DNA of 64,000 bases from Leguminivora glycinivorella. Lineage: Eukaryota; Arthropoda; Insecta; Lepidoptera; Tortricidae. The notes beneath the pieces are model-generated. The model had not been told where the DNA came from, did no database searches, and saw only the letters and a list, made by a program, of their open reading frames with translations. The position numbers and the translations under genes were made by a program. Below, piece by piece: positions 61,001-64,000 of this stretch. The DNA is taken from NCBI RefSeq assembly GCF_023078275.1, contig NC_062978.1, positions 6,710,585 through 6,774,584 of the forward strand, given 5' to 3'. Numbering within the stretch: position 1 is the stretch's first letter; every line of letters begins with the position of its first letter.

Positions 61001-61870
61001 GTCTATGTTTGTAGGTGGCAAATTAAGGAAAGGGCTTGTTAACACCAGAAAAATGCTTGTTTGCAGTTTAAGTAGCATAATTTTGCATAAAACCAGCGTA
61101 ACTCAGGGGACCGTAACCATGGCAATAACAGGCAAGAATAAGTTAATTCACCCAATGTGTATTATTTATTTACTTGCGTATTTCTTGCAAATTGCCAAGT
61201 CGCGCCGCTTTGAAGAATCTCTTTTCTGTAATTGAAAAAATTAACCCTTTAATTTTGCAATGAAACCAAGTGTATGACTGCATTATTATTGTAGGTGCAC
61301 AAGGAAAACGGATTTTAGAAGTTGTTTAATTCAAAAAATTTTAGATCTTTCATTACCCTGACCTAAAAATGTGAATTAAACAACTTCAAAAGATCTTGCG
61401 GTAAATTTAATTAGACATCTTTGGTCTTTTTAAATCATGTGGGTTTGACTGTCGCCTAAAAAACATAATGAAAATATCTCTATTATAAAAAACACTTTTA
61501 ATTTTTTTTAATTGCATTAAGTTGGTGAATTATATTTTTTTTAGCAAAATAAAAAAATGAAACGCATGATATAAATATGTGGAAATTTTTATGATAAGAT
61601 GACTGCGGTGATATAGTGAATAAAAAAATGAAACATACCATTATATTGATGGTCGGCAGCCACCAGCGCTACGCCGATTGTAGCAATACCGGCTACGGCC
61701 CGCGCGCGAGAAAAACGCTCGCCTTCATTTTCACCGCCTTCACCGTCGTTGCTCGAGCCCGCGCCGCCGCCGTGCACAGACCGTCGAGCCAGCACCGCAG
61801 CCAGCCGAACCGCGCGCTGGATTGTTCTGAAGTTACTCCTCATACATTGCATCCCAGACATTTTTAACAT
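36859..61870 (-). CDS. CLPB: Mitochondrial disaggregase CLPB (Skd3), gene overview (ten exons listed separately)
   Basis: ATP-dependent protein disaggregase of the mitochondrial intermembrane space, with ankyrin repeats fused to one AAA+ domain (established for vertebrate CLPB; Drosophila is thought to lack it). Ten exons on the - strand (61870-61639, 60187-59997, 49514-49283, 48764-48524, 47643-47545, 47189-47057, 39123-38946, 38191-38056, 37858-37721, 37057-36859) join with matching phases throughout (1, 0, 1, 2, 2, 0, 1, 2, 2) to 592 codons plus stop. Order of features: basic N-terminus, hydrophobic stretch, ankyrin repeats, Walker A GSSGIGKT, pore-loop GYVGHEEGG, Walker [10 protein letters not shown], sensor-1 MTSN, sensor-2 [12 protein letters not shown]. 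The introns house an SDR gene, an LTR element and exon-derived arrays. Confidence 0.9.
37721..37858 (-). CDS. CLPB: CLPB exon 9
   Basis: Acceptor TTTATTTCCAG, donor GTGCGT. Completes Val and reads [40 protein letters not shown], then GALADG. It corresponds to the end of the AAA+ lid after RINEIVYFLPF. Phase 2 in and out. Confidence 0.92.
38056..38191 (-). CDS. CLPB: CLPB exon 8
   Basis: Acceptor AATTCGCAG, donor GTAAGT. Reads [20 protein letters not shown], then [20 protein letters not shown], then [19 protein letters not shown] is a strongly conserved AAA+ motif of Clp proteins, including the arginine-finger region. Phase 1 in, phase 2 out. Confidence 0.93.
38494..38940 (-). repeat. Partial copies of CLPB exon 7 (about 195-bp units)
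   Basis: Two further copies of the 3' part of exon 7 ([17 protein letters not shown] region) lie at about 38740-38880 and 38490-38600, with an extra fragment of the spacer at 38630-38735. The spacer TTAGTCTATGACGTCACAAG starts at 38721 and 38916, giving a 195-bp period. The 38740 copy keeps the exon end and its donor but lacks the 5' half of the exon. The spacers contain TGACGTCA. Confidence 0.85.
38946..39123 (-). CDS. CLPB: CLPB exon 7: sensor-1 region
   Basis: Acceptor TGTATTGCAG, donor GTACCT. Reads [40 protein letters not shown], then a variable Ala/Gly-rich end. GRLTDGKG and MTSN are canonical for Clp AAA+ domains (sensor-1 Asn). Phase 0 in, phase 1 out. Three related partial copies follow on its 3' side. 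Confidence 0.93.
39126..40081. other. CLPB intron with SINE fragments
   Basis: 39297-39480 is a - strand fragment of the SINE seen at 48009-48286 (GACTAATTCC, AAAGCGACTGCCATCTGAC). The rest is AT-rich with nothing recognised. Confidence 0.6.
40082..40260 (-). mobile_element. Interspersed repeat, GAAGCCGCGGGCAAAAG family
   Basis: - strand copy of the family at 2063 and 2652: starts CTAGCTTTTGCCCGCGGC on the + strand and ends CCCATTTATAATATTAGTAT. Preceded by a (TA)n run at 40060-40077. Confidence 0.8.
40330..40500 (-). mobile_element. SINE fragment
   Basis: Part of the same SINE as 48009-48286, in reverse orientation (AACAAATCCCAAGAATCGGC, TTCCATCTGACTTTC, GGTCTCTCATCATGTTGTCC). Truncated. 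Confidence 0.65.
40519..40722 (-). mobile_element. Element with AACCCCCGAC inverted ends
   Basis: Starts AACCCCCGACGCAAAAACGA and ends GCGGTCGGGGGTT, with the same GTCTGTCTG-rich middle as the 8271-8497 copy but inverted. Confidence 0.8.
40774..41339. mobile_element. Tc1/mariner-type MITE with TA target duplication
   Basis: CAGGGTGGCCCAAAATTACG at the left end and its imperfect inverted form ending GGGCCATCCTG at the right. TA flanks both ends (40772-40773, 41340-41341). The approximately 566-bp interior has no transposase ORF. Confidence 0.8.
41340..42068. other. CLPB intron, one small foldback
   Basis: About 41377-41452 (AAGCTTTTCAGTCGAGTACC versus GTACGAGAGTGAAAAGCTT, with an inner TAGGCCAC/GTGGCCTA pair) folds back. 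Otherwise nothing recognised. Confidence 0.5.
42069..42618 (-). mobile_element. AGGGTTCCGTAGTC element, with a nested repeat fragment
   Basis: Reverse-oriented copy of the 374-905 element (CGTGTCGGGGCACGCTCAGT at its left, GTTGACTACGGAACCCT at its right). At 42301-42350 it contains an unrelated ACATACAATCACGCCTGTATCCC segment matching the repeat at 32404, a nested insertion. Confidence 0.8.
42619..44100. other. CLPB intron upstream of the SDR gene, nothing recognised
   Basis: AT-rich sequence. Phrases containing GCAAGACCG / GAAAGACCGTC recur near 43110, 43320, 43485 and 43645, but no clear repeat unit was defined. No exon is seen. Confidence 0.45.
44117..44150 (+). promoter_or_regulatory. 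Probable core promoter of the SDR gene
   Basis: TTTATAAG at 44117-44124 resembles a TATA box, and CCAGT at 44146-44150 lies at the expected distance for an initiator (arthropod Inr TCAGT-like). The start codon follows at 44174, giving a leader of about 25 nt. Confidence 0.45.
44174..44938 (+). CDS. Short-chain dehydrogenase/reductase, FabG-like, single exon
   Basis: A complete 254-residue classical SDR. It oxidises or reduces a carbonyl/hydroxyl substrate with NAD(P); the substrate cannot be told. The cofactor motif TGGSSGIG is at residues 11-18, the structural NNAG at about 88-91, the catalytic Ser in NTSSVVG at about 138-141, and the catalytic YxxxK as YYISK at about 156-160; PGPVRTS follows as usual. 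Length is typical. It is intronless, unlike its host gene, and lies in a CLPB intron on the opposite strand with its own TATA-like promoter. Intronless FabG-like SDRs are frequent as multi-copy families in Lepidoptera; an origin by retroposition or an old transfer is possible but not shown. A hAT-type element begins 37 bp after the stop. Confidence 0.9.
   Translation: MSLSGKVVLVTGGSSGIGAAAAILFTQAAARVAIVGRNETRLNNVAKQCAEKGEAPLVIKADVSNEQETATIVEQTVDKFGKLDVLINNAGYSKPGSLLEGDVLEAYDDVMKTNVRAAIHLTSLAAPHLIKTKGNIINTSSVVGIRALGQPMLPAYYISKAALDHFTRCAALELAPSGVRVNSVNPGPVRTSLLENAGFPDPDAARDLFKSHTALNRLGEPEEIAELMLFLASDRARSITGSLYVSDNGFLLKN
44967..45998. mobile_element. 1016-bp hAT-type non-autonomous element with 8-bp target duplication
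   Basis: CAGTGTTGGCCG at 44975 and its inverse CGGCCAACACTG ending 45990 are terminal inverted repeats that continue inward through AATTGACG / ATTAACCATT-like text. ACACTACA is repeated exactly at 44967-44974 and 45991-45998, the 8-bp duplication typical of hAT transposons. The subterminal regions are dense in ATTAACCATT and AATTGCCATT motifs in both orientations. No transposase is encoded. Confidence 0.93.
45313..45650. repeat. Tandem repeats of about 110 bp inside the hAT element
   Basis: GAACCCTGG...ACCTAG/AAGGAACT...GGTTTAGTGCAAC occurs at about 45318, 45450 and 45571, each followed by GTTTTCGTC and CTTGATGAGTA where complete, with a partial inverted fourth at about 45608-45640. The open frames on the - strand here (45383-45689) arise from the repeat. 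Confidence 0.8.
46035..47010 (-). repeat. Seven tandem copies (about 139 bp) derived from CLPB exon 6
   Basis: CCACCAT(C/G)ACTAGTCTAC starts at 46035, 46174, 46314, 46453, 46593, 46732, 46871 and 47011, spacing 139-140 bp; the last leads into the intact exon. Each unit holds the 3' part of exon 6 (on the - strand CTGTTCGATGAGGTGGACAG to CAGCTGTTTGACGAG), the donor GTATGAGACC, and a short spacer. All units lack the same 32 bases between two GCGG motifs, which shifts the frame, and have lost the exon's acceptor. They are nearly identical to each other. Open frames on the + strand (46260-46472, 46957-47193) are reflections of the array. Confidence 0.92.
47057..47189 (-). CDS. CLPB: CLPB exon 6: pore loop and Walker B
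   Basis: Acceptor AATTTGTCAG, donor GTATGA. Completes Gly and reads [40 protein letters not shown], then [13 protein letters not shown] is the substrate-gripping pore loop and VVLFDEVDK the Walker B motif with catalytic Glu. Phase 2 in, phase 0 out. This is the only one of eight related copies that keeps the [10 protein letters not shown] segment and the frame. Confidence 0.94.
47200..47544. other. CLPB intron, no gene
   Basis: 47470-47500 (CAGTCTGGCTCTGTCGC) matches the interior of the MITE at 47711-47849; a fragment of the same family. Nothing else recognised. Confidence 0.5.
47545..47643 (-). CDS. CLPB: CLPB exon 5
   Basis: Acceptor GATGTGTTGCAG, donor GTAAGC. Completes Arg and reads [20 protein letters not shown], then [38 protein letters not shown] is a hallmark of Clp/Hsp100 AAA+ proteins. 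Phase 2 in and out. Confidence 0.94.
47711..47849. mobile_element. Short MITE with GTAGCCGAATGGCA ends
   Basis: GTAGCCGAATGGCA at 47711 and TGCCATTCGGGTAC ending 47849 are imperfect inverted repeats; interior GAAACGAAAACG / CGAGTGTTTCGTGAGCG also partly pair. Confidence 0.65.
48009..48286 (+). mobile_element. SINE with tRNA-like head, full copy
   Basis: GCGCTGATGGCCTAGCGGTA (A box region) and GATCCGGAGGTTACGG (degraded B box region), followed by CGAAATGTCATTTG, GGAAGGTCAGATGGCAGTCG, and CTCCCATGAGCCGTGGC. Reverse fragments are at 39297-39480 and 40330-40500. Confidence 0.75.
48365..48470 (-). pseudogene. Diverged partial copy of CLPB exon 4
   Basis: On the - strand it begins CTACAGCAACGCCTTAAGCA and continues through an [16 protein letters not shown] stretch to a RRKEN-like stretch, then jumps to the exon end CAACTCGTCAG followed by GTTAGC. 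The Walker A part is deleted and one extra T shifts the frame near the start. Against exon 4 (about 35 codons) roughly nine changes are synonymous (GGT/GGA, CAA/CAG, GCT/GCC, CGG/AGG, AAA/AAG and others) and about one alters the residue. Confidence 0.85.
48524..48764 (-). CDS. CLPB: CLPB exon 4: linker and Walker A
   Basis: Acceptor CCAACTTACAG, donor GTTAGT. Completes Val and reads [87 protein letters not shown] starts the AAA+ domain and GSSGIGKT is the Walker A P-loop. Phase 1 in, phase 2 out. Confidence 0.95.
48888..49052. mobile_element. MITE, GTCCACACAGAGC family, copy 2
   Basis: GGGTCCACACAGAGCGAGGC at the left and GCCTCGCTTTGTGTGGACCC at the right are near-perfect inverted ends. Interior CCGGCCGAGGCACGTCTA matches copy 1 at 35718-35911. 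Confidence 0.88.
49120..49205 (-). pseudogene. Degenerate fragment of CLPB exon 3
   Basis: On the + strand GACGTCTCTCGTATTAGACG, GATCCTTGGTGTACCTAATG and CAGCGCGCGGCGGTCGGGCG parallel the intact exon's AGGTCTCTCGTAGGCGACGG, ATCCTTGGTATAATG and CAGCGCGCGGCGTCCGGCG. Insertions destroy the frame. It lies 3' of the exon in the CLPB sense. Confidence 0.8.
49283..49514 (-). CDS. CLPB: CLPB exon 3: last ankyrin repeat
   Basis: Acceptor CCAATTTCAG, donor GTTAGT. Reads [60 protein letters not shown], then [29 protein letters not shown] and [12 protein letters not shown] form a textbook ankyrin repeat, as in vertebrate CLPB before the AAA+ linker. Phase 0 in, phase 1 out. Confidence 0.94.
49551..49555. 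repeat. Target-site duplication CTAGT, left
   Basis: CTAGT directly precedes the left LTR; the identical CTAGT follows the right LTR at 58210-58214. Confidence 0.9.
49556..49808 (-). repeat. BEL/Pao element 3' LTR (253 bp)
   Basis: Begins TGTACGAGCCGTACACC and ends GCTTGCATTGTACA (TG...CA). It matches the right LTR but includes about 64 bases (from TGTAGTCTTG to GGTATATT) that the right LTR lacks. On the - strand it is preceded by GGCCGGGAATA, a possible short polypurine tract at 49809-49819. Confidence 0.92.
49938..57632 (-). CDS. BEL/Pao polyprotein: Gag, protease, RT/RNase H, integrase, env-like
   Basis: Domains by residue: Gag-like region with DUF1759 features about 285-480; Cys/His knuckles about 510-590 ([24 protein letters not shown]); aspartic protease with FIDPGAQ (Asp 632); reverse transcriptase with YMDD at 1037-1040; RNase H with YCDSST (Asp 1218); integrase zinc region about 1525-1570, then catalytic Asp 1597, Asp 1663 and Glu 1716; a DUF5641-like end about 1840-1865. 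From Met 1931 a hydrophobic signal-like stretch opens an env-like part with a furin-type site RQRR at 2041-2044 followed by a hydrophobic [15 protein letters not shown] segment and a membrane anchor at about 2463-2485. This layout resembles baculovirus F-like envelope domains captured by insect elements (inference from motif pattern). No internal stop or frameshift. The protease carries DPG where DSG or DTG is usual. Confidence 0.93.
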   Translation of the reverse strand: MSLDKEMEAICSDQNQLMANMNRLFENYKKDGPSRRTMSNINNKLAGLDGFWQEFQSNHARLLEFQNEDCTSFAEKTYIKTKSFYESARSVLLDHLDTVQKAALSPRPRPISPKPTERSPLPSSEMPNWAEERTKNEENQPGPSDLQSRAVPTHQSVDQERSATQATINSAFAIAPIFNITEKPSVDAAKLSEKMRKQQSNFKAFARTLHYIDLSTVNEKWELEDLLKSVQSRWTTIDTLHWDIDSELFENDETYNQTFCKYEKKFQDMKKSINSKIWSMVHREKSTPVMDIPPFSGNYQQWVSFKDLFNEAIHHNRSMSNAQKMQFLKNKVKGEAEKLIQHLNISSENYETCWDILNHRYNNTKLIFTAHLNNLLSLSTMQQQSYQQIKRLHDTTNECLNAIRNLGVDIVSWDPLIVHILSQKLDPESHTEYVESLKNPRDLPTLKDFLDFLEMKFTSYEASRRKLDTPKTSHQSEAPRKPYYKSFMGIKDSSLSQNKSNDVKSSYYQRKHCPVCNKNHGIFNCETFQSARPESKRSTIARLNLCKNCLYNHYDKECFSTSRCRTCHERHNTLVHDAYSQKQETSDPLNKRKTVASITQECRKNIEVLLPTALIKVRAVDGKYHTLRAFIDPGAQMSLITEAAAQLLQTPRESCDDTMYGLGINGNSCNGVINVSLSSLHCDFQFDAELFIMNKLTLPLPNQTFVKPDLSYLRGLPLADPDYNISRQIDIILGTEIYAKFVQNGTIVKDDDLPVAQKTKLGYIINGKVPLPSYQQCCTIVNNMSDISRFWTIEDINETSNLSSEDQHCVDFYRETTFRQEDGRYVVRLPLKPDKEDALGYSKNIAIAQFRQLEMKFRKDQNIEKEYKKFIQEYISLGHMRECTDEVDGPSNSTQECFLPHHCVKRPESATTSHRVVFNASAKTSNGTSLNDIMYSGPNLQHDLLSLIIKWRQYKVAYVADIEKMFRMIGMNIQDQKYQKIIWRDNEHQRFREYALTTTTYGTKAAPWLAMMTLRQLANDERHNYPQAAKVVEESFYMDDLLHGCHDLESAKKMKQDLINLLKSGGFNLRKWASNTPELLQGASKTQDQQETFEFKDQETTKTLGLRWHPQEDVFSFQLKIAPLPTQTSITMTKRELLSNIAQVFDPLGWLSPVTTKLKLLFHNVISNDIGWNDQIPQNIKKEWFTISQDLQVIKDIKIPRWLNTCKNQEIELHGYCDSSTKAYACAIYCRVISTDDKKATPPPPVLIAAKSRLVPSKKAVSLPRLELCSALLLSALMEKVKLSLSENQIKMVCWSDSTAVLGWLNGEPSKWKPFIANRVTKITKIIPPTCWNYVKSEENPADCASRGITAQQLLKHHLWWNGPNWLSSYSENQERPTLTTDQEVKISKQSHAVTCQQTDGDIINELICKHSNMSHCTRVLAWILRVASRRQQSSSYLTADELNTAKNRIIKYVQEREFSNEIINLKTNQSVHLKSNIVKLRPFLDHNGMLRVRGRLHNAHISWEMKHPLIIPHRGRLTELLIDQAHKATLHGTAKLTHSKLRESVWIIGGNRATKNRLRRCITCLQQKPPKQSQLMGDLPEWRSNPSRPFFNTGVDYTGYVSVKASKGRGIKTTKGYIAVFVCMATKAVHLELVSDLSSESFLAALRRMSARRGAPRHIFSDNGTNFTKANKAIRREYEEITASLDESFFNAISDMNISWHFNAPSWPSAGGLWESAVKSLKHHLHRVLGEQHLTFEEFSTLLAQIEGCLNARPLCALTEDPDDLDYITPAHFLSSGPTLHIVETERDERTRWRLTQKIFQDIWKKWQTEYLCQLQSRCKWTQLKPNIEIGDVVIIHDSNLPAGKWALGRVSEVHEGKDGLVRVASVKTKNSIIKRPIIKLSKLPVSENESSSSTKEVQKEDTLPSSVAPPAKQTKQRKTRSKLINYITMALMLFMLIISPAQCNHSVSHFKEGQGIYFDKITNMKLARDEWKLVVYYDINPYWEGSELFSKYIRHLENMCHALENKQQCNIVLTQLRHAFSELKYYDSMLLGQRVESPRQRRAFFNGVGNVAHSLFGVLDEQFAEQYQKDIDLTRANEKHLAQLWRNQTSVIEAEANLLKRVETSMQNQHKTFNQHINNIEKSLNKQATEMQESTHINEITVSSIIANNILVNLKSIQDTLLDTIANVIYGKFNVHLLTPQQLKDELNIIAGQMPKDLTLPCENINTDLPKLYQLMKVRTRMTRQYLIFEIKIPLVFQDVYELFRLISIPRQVGKNMIKIRPIAKQVAINIKKESYIPMLDETVNKCSHYDSYTLICTLQGPIYQLKSDSHLCIADQMSNECSADSDTCRNIWTELSTMNTYLYFCCDECTARIICGQEVKAEHLNKAGIITLRTECVLNGDAFTIFPQKKLSNEIKTQSNVVKFDVPSINNVINLTVPVLQGESTALENNDKYFKVIRDQIEHMKNEGALSDRINYHDIHHYTVIYVVMGIVAVLAALYVRRYIRRRQFVARLTPPFAAAAAPRESGRRPTSMSITSRSSIPSATEHHHNGQPPERQDHRVAATALNSTNISIFRGFTSIK
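57633..58021 (-). other. Element leader with primer-binding site
   Basis: Untranslated leader between the 5' LTR and the polyprotein start. A candidate primer-binding site on the - strand, TGGTCCTTCGAAGCC (58015-58001), begins six bases inside the LTR; the tRNA it pairs with is not identified. The start at 57632 is the first ATG of the long frame. Confidence 0.6.
58022..58209 (-). repeat. BEL/Pao element 5' LTR (188 bp, internally deleted)
   Basis: TGTACGAGCCGTACACC to GCTTGCATTGTACA, as in the left LTR, but jumping from GATGGTTGAT to GAGTACTAGC, a loss of about 64 bases. One further base differs (CTAGAGC versus CTAGGAGC). Confidence 0.92.
58210..58214. repeat. Target-site duplication CTAGT, right
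   Basis: Identical to 49551-49555, flanking the element. Confidence 0.9.
59010..59180 (-). CDS. Open copy 6 of the CLPB ankyrin exon, possible alternative exon
   Basis: 171 nt (57 codons) between a CATTCGTAG acceptor-like end and CAGCAG followed by GTATTC. In the ankyrin frame it is open on both sides in phase 0 (…[14 protein letters not shown], …[20 protein letters not shown]). Because exon 2 exits in phase 0 and exon 3 enters in phase 0, this copy could be added without a frame change. The acceptor lacks a strong pyrimidine tract; usage unknown. Confidence 0.35.
59808..59978 (-). CDS. Open copy 2 of the CLPB ankyrin exon, possible alternative exon
   Basis: 171 nt (57 codons) after CATTCGTAG, ending CAGCAACAA with a strong donor GTGAGT, better than the donor of exon 2 itself. 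Open in phase 0 on both sides ([40 protein letters not shown]). Inclusion after exon 2 would add an extra ankyrin repeat. The acceptor is weak; usage unknown. Confidence 0.4.
59997..60187 (-). CDS. CLPB: CLPB exon 2: ankyrin repeat
   Basis: The phase-correct acceptor is CTATAGGCAAG (ending 60188); the donor is GTATTC (weak). It completes Val and reads [60 protein letters not shown], then [28 protein letters not shown] is an ankyrin repeat. This is the most upstream of nine copies and the only one with the [17 protein letters not shown] lead, so it is taken as the functional one. Phase 1 in, phase 0 out. Confidence 0.85.
60217..60358. mobile_element. MITE with CATTTAGACGG ends
   Basis: GAGCCCATTTAGACGG at the left and CCGTCTAAATCAGGCCT at the right, with inner ACTCGCATACGAG / CGCATGCGAGTT also inverted. 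It is next to the acceptor of CLPB exon 2. Confidence 0.75.
60359..60666. other. CLPB intron, nothing recognised
   Basis: AT-rich intron; the frame at 60429-60626 has no family features. GTAAGGCCCCACTT near 60461 and AAGTGGGGCTTTTTG near 60548 form a small foldback of about 100 bp. Confidence 0.45.
60667..60771. mobile_element. 105-bp hairpin MITE with about 42-bp arms
   Basis: TATACTGACCGGGATATAGA at 60667 is inverted at the right end (TCTATATCCCGGTCAGTATA ending 60771). The arms differ by single bases over about 42 positions. The terminal TA may be a Tc1/mariner-type duplication. Confidence 0.88.
60887..61153. mobile_element. 267-bp MITE with about 65-bp inverted arms
   Basis: GGGTGAATCAACTTTTTCTT at the left and AAGAATAAGTTAATTCACCC at the right are inverted. 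The match continues inward through GCCTGTTATTGCCATGGTTA, CGGTCCCCTG and CGCTGGTTTTA. Exact target duplication not resolved (ATGTG is present on both sides). Confidence 0.88.
61154..61638. other. CLPB first intron, AT-rich
   Basis: AGTTGTTTAATTCAAAAAAT near 61319 and GTGAATTAAACAACTTC near 61370 fold back over about 70 bp. No exon. Confidence 0.5.
61639..61870 (-). CDS. CLPB: CLPB exon 1: mitochondrial targeting sequence
   Basis: Start ATG at 61870-61868 (an in-frame ATG follows three codons later). Reads [40 protein letters not shown], an acidic Gly/Glu stretch, then [20 protein letters not shown]. The Arg-rich, acid-poor start is typical of mitochondrial presequences, and the [12 protein letters not shown] hydrophobic stretch could be the inner-membrane sorting or PARL-cleaved segment described for CLPB. 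The donor GTATGT follows QYN, leaving phase 1. No TATA box was assigned upstream. Confidence 0.82.
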
Positions 61871-62506
61871 TCAGATTGGCAACTGCTTTCTAGTAAATTC
61901 TTATGCTTGAGTGACATTGGTGTGCAACAAAATTATAGGTAGCATTTTAAGGTTTTTTTCATATTTTTAATGTTTATTTTCCATTTTGTTTCTTGATTTT
62001 ATTACATCAGTGTGTATTGTCTTGTCTTGTATTTGTATGAAATATGAATGATATTGACATTGACATATGATATTGACATTGACATATGACATTGACACTG
62101 ACAAATGACAGTACTGGTATTAGCCTTAAAGGCTAATCCAGACGGAAGAATCAAATCGATAGATTGGATTGGATTGGATCAGGTTCAGGAAAGACACCAA
62201 AAGTTACAACTTCCATTTTAGTGACATTTGACAGTGCCGGCGCACTCACTGTGGAGGGCCTTTGGGCATCCGCGGAGAAGCTGCACGTGGGCGGCTGCCG
62301 CCGGCGGGATCGCCGTTGTGAGCGCAAGTGTTCCGGTAATCCCGCCAACAAAGCGGCGAGGTGGCATGTGGGGGGGGGGGGGGGGGGGGGGGGGGGTTTT
62401 AGTGGGTATACCGTGGCCTCATTAGCCAATACGGGAGTCCAACATAACCACTAGGGTCCCCCCTCACACCCTAGTGGTATGCGGAACGCATTTTCCCCCC
62501 CCTAAA
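61871..62506. other. Upstream of CLPB: possible promoter and retroelement 3' end
   Basis: TATGATATTGACATTGACAT-type short repeats lie at 62045-62100. 62210-62500 holds GC-rich text, the G27 run, and TTTTAGTGGGTATACCGTGG, which resembles the 3' end of a lepidopteran LINE. No gene is recognised; open frames here (62151-62454) run through the G-run. Confidence 0.45.
62370..62396 (+). repeat. Run of 27 consecutive G
   Basis: Uninterrupted G from 62370 to 62396, followed by TTTTAGTGGG. Length is likely inexact in any assembly. Confidence 0.9.
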
Positions 62507-62509
62507 CAA

Positions 62510-62930
62510 AAAAAGGAACATACTACGCGGACGTCCGTCGTCAATCGACCGCGGACGGGGATCTGGACAATGAATATACACTCAAGCTAGGAACATACTA
62601 CGCGGACGTCCGTCGTAAATCGACCGCGACCGCGACTGATCAGTGTGCACGGAACAAAACATCCAGCGAGCCAGATTTCGATCGGACGTCCAATAAAGCT
62701 ACGCCGGCTCTAACCCTACCAGCCTCGAGAAGATTTTCAGTCCCCCCTCAGTTGGGAGGGGGTATCCACTATGGGACCGGCAAGAAACTCGCTTGCGCTC
62801 AAGGCCACGTCCACGTCCGTCGACCGATAGTTTGCACGGTTAAAGCTAGGAACATACTACGCGGACGTCCGTCGTAAATCGACCGCGACCGCGACCGATC
62901 AGTGTGCACGGATCAAAGCTTAAAGCTAGG
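62510..62930. mobile_element. Broken copies of the ACATACTACGCGGACGTCCG MITE
   Basis: GGAACATACTACGCGGACGT occurs at about 62516, 62590 and 62849, with associated AATCGACCGCGACCGCGAC and CAGTGTGCACGGA text. Fragments of the elements at 62931 and 63564 in direct and inverted order, separated by other sequence. Confidence 0.8.
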
Positions 62931-63156
62931 AACATACTACGCGGACGTTCGTCGTAAATCGACCGCGGAAAGGAATCTGGACAATGAAATTACACATAAC
63001 CGTGCAAACTATCGCTCGACGGACGTGGACGTGGCCTTGAGCGCATGGACGTCCGATCGAAATCTGGCTCGCTGGATGTTTTGTTCCGTGCACACTGATC
63101 AGTCGCGGTCGCGGTCGATTTACGACGGACGTCCGCGTAGTATGTTCCTGGCTTTA
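62931..63156. mobile_element. MITE, TAAAGCTAGGAACATACTAC family, full copy
   Basis: TAAAGCTAGGAACATACTAC at the left end and GTAGTATGTTCCTGGCTTTA at the right. The interior includes GACGTGGCCTTGAGCGCATG and GTGCACACTGATC. TA-rich flanks; about 226 bp. Confidence 0.85.
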
Positions 63157-63563
63157 TATTCACACCTCCGTTTTATCGGTAATATCTTTTAGACTAATAA
63201 TTAGTGTTTAAACGCATGGATTCAGTCAACCACAGAACTTTATTTAGATAGAAGAAACAAGTTCATCTATTTGTATAGGGGCCGAGCGTGTCAAATTTTG
63301 TACTGAAGTTGTTTCTTGCCTGTAATTTTAAATATGTCTCAGGCTCTTGATTGTTCATAATTTTTGTGTTGTTGCAATTGAGTATCACGTAACGAGGCAT
63401 TTTTTATGTTTTGATTGACTTCAACTTACAAAAATTGACGCCCGAAAGCTGCAAGCTGCGATTAAAGACGGACAACTCAGTGGATTTCACTGAGTTCATT
63501 TGACACGCTAAGTAGATACGTTTGCTTGATCTATGGTATATATGACATCTGTGCAGTCAACCC
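63157..63563. other. Spacer between MITE copies, nothing recognised
   Basis: AT-rich sequence with no exon or repeat recognised. Confidence 0.45.
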
Positions 63564-63822
63564 TAAAGCTAGGAACATACTACGCGGACGTCCGTCGTCG
63601 CGCGACCGCGGACGCGGATCTGGACAATGAATATACACTTAACCGTGCAAACTATCGGTCGACGGTCGTGAACGTGGCCTTGAGCGCATGGACGTCCGAT
63701 CGAAATCTGGCTCGCTGGATGTTTTGGTCTGCCGAAGCCACGTCCCGAAGACCGTGCACACTGATCGGTCGCGGTCGCGGTCGCTCGCCGGCGGACGTCC
63801 GCGTAGTATGTTCCTAGCTTTA
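63564..63822. mobile_element. MITE, TAAAGCTAGGAACATACTAC family, second full copy
   Basis: Ends TAAAGCTAGGAACATACTAC and GTAGTATGTTCCTAGCTTTA, perfectly inverted over 20 bases. The interior is homologous to the 62931 copy but about 30 bp longer. The frames on both strands at 63533-63850 are reflections. Confidence 0.87.
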
Positions 63823-64000
63823 TCGCTCTACACAAAGAGCATTGAATCACTACTAGATTACTGTTTCTTTGACACTACTAGATTTAATCCATTAGATTGG
63901 CGATGATTTAATTGTTCCCGTCTGAATTAGCCTTTTTAATCATCACAGAAGTCTGCAAAGTCTGTTACCATTGTAAAAAAAAAGAAACGTCAAAGTTTTT

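Noticed and set aside
63533..63850. Overlapping frames on both strands with similar protein sequences
   Set aside because: They are reflections of the inverted arms of one MITE.

Overview
The window is nuclear DNA from a moth or butterfly (Lepidoptera). AT-rich, repeat-dense introns surround short GC-rich exons with standard GT/AG splice sites, and many interspersed repeats are of types I know from lepidopteran genomes (SINEs with tRNA-like heads, short hairpin MITEs, and repeats ending in AGGGTTCCGTA or in AACCCCCGAC). The species cannot be named from the sequence.

Two multi-exon genes run tail to tail. On the + strand, about 3.1-27.9 kb, lies a TRPC-type channel that I identify as transient receptor potential-gamma (Trp-gamma). 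Its exons can be followed with consistent splice phase from the N-terminal ankyrin region to the stop at 27919, except that the exon at 17.4 kb is scrambled and interrupted by a stop as sequenced. On the - strand, from 61.9 kb down to 36.86 kb, lies a complete ten-exon gene for the mitochondrial AAA+ disaggregase CLPB (Skd3/ANKCLP). The ten exons join in frame to 592 codons with targeting sequence, ankyrin repeats, Walker A and B, sensor and C-terminal small domain.

Inside CLPB introns sit a single-exon short-chain dehydrogenase/reductase gene (44.17-44.94 kb, + strand) and an apparently intact BEL/Pao LTR retroelement with an env-like domain (49.56-58.21 kb, - strand), which has both LTRs, a 5-bp target-site duplication and one 2564-codon ORF. 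A first exon encoding the start of a THAP zinc finger lies at 6.5 kb between inverted repeats. The rest of the window is intron or intergenic DNA rich in MITEs, SINEs, LINE tails and foldbacks, including a 1016-bp hAT-type element with a perfect 8-bp target duplication.

The most unusual pattern is that many exons of both genes are followed by one or more partial copies of themselves. In every case I could identify, the copies lie on the 3' side of the intact exon in the gene's own direction of transcription, although the two genes are on opposite strands. Some copies differ mainly at synonymous positions and others have grown into tandem arrays: 9 copies of an ankyrin exon, and 7 copies of a Walker B exon with a period of about 139 bp.
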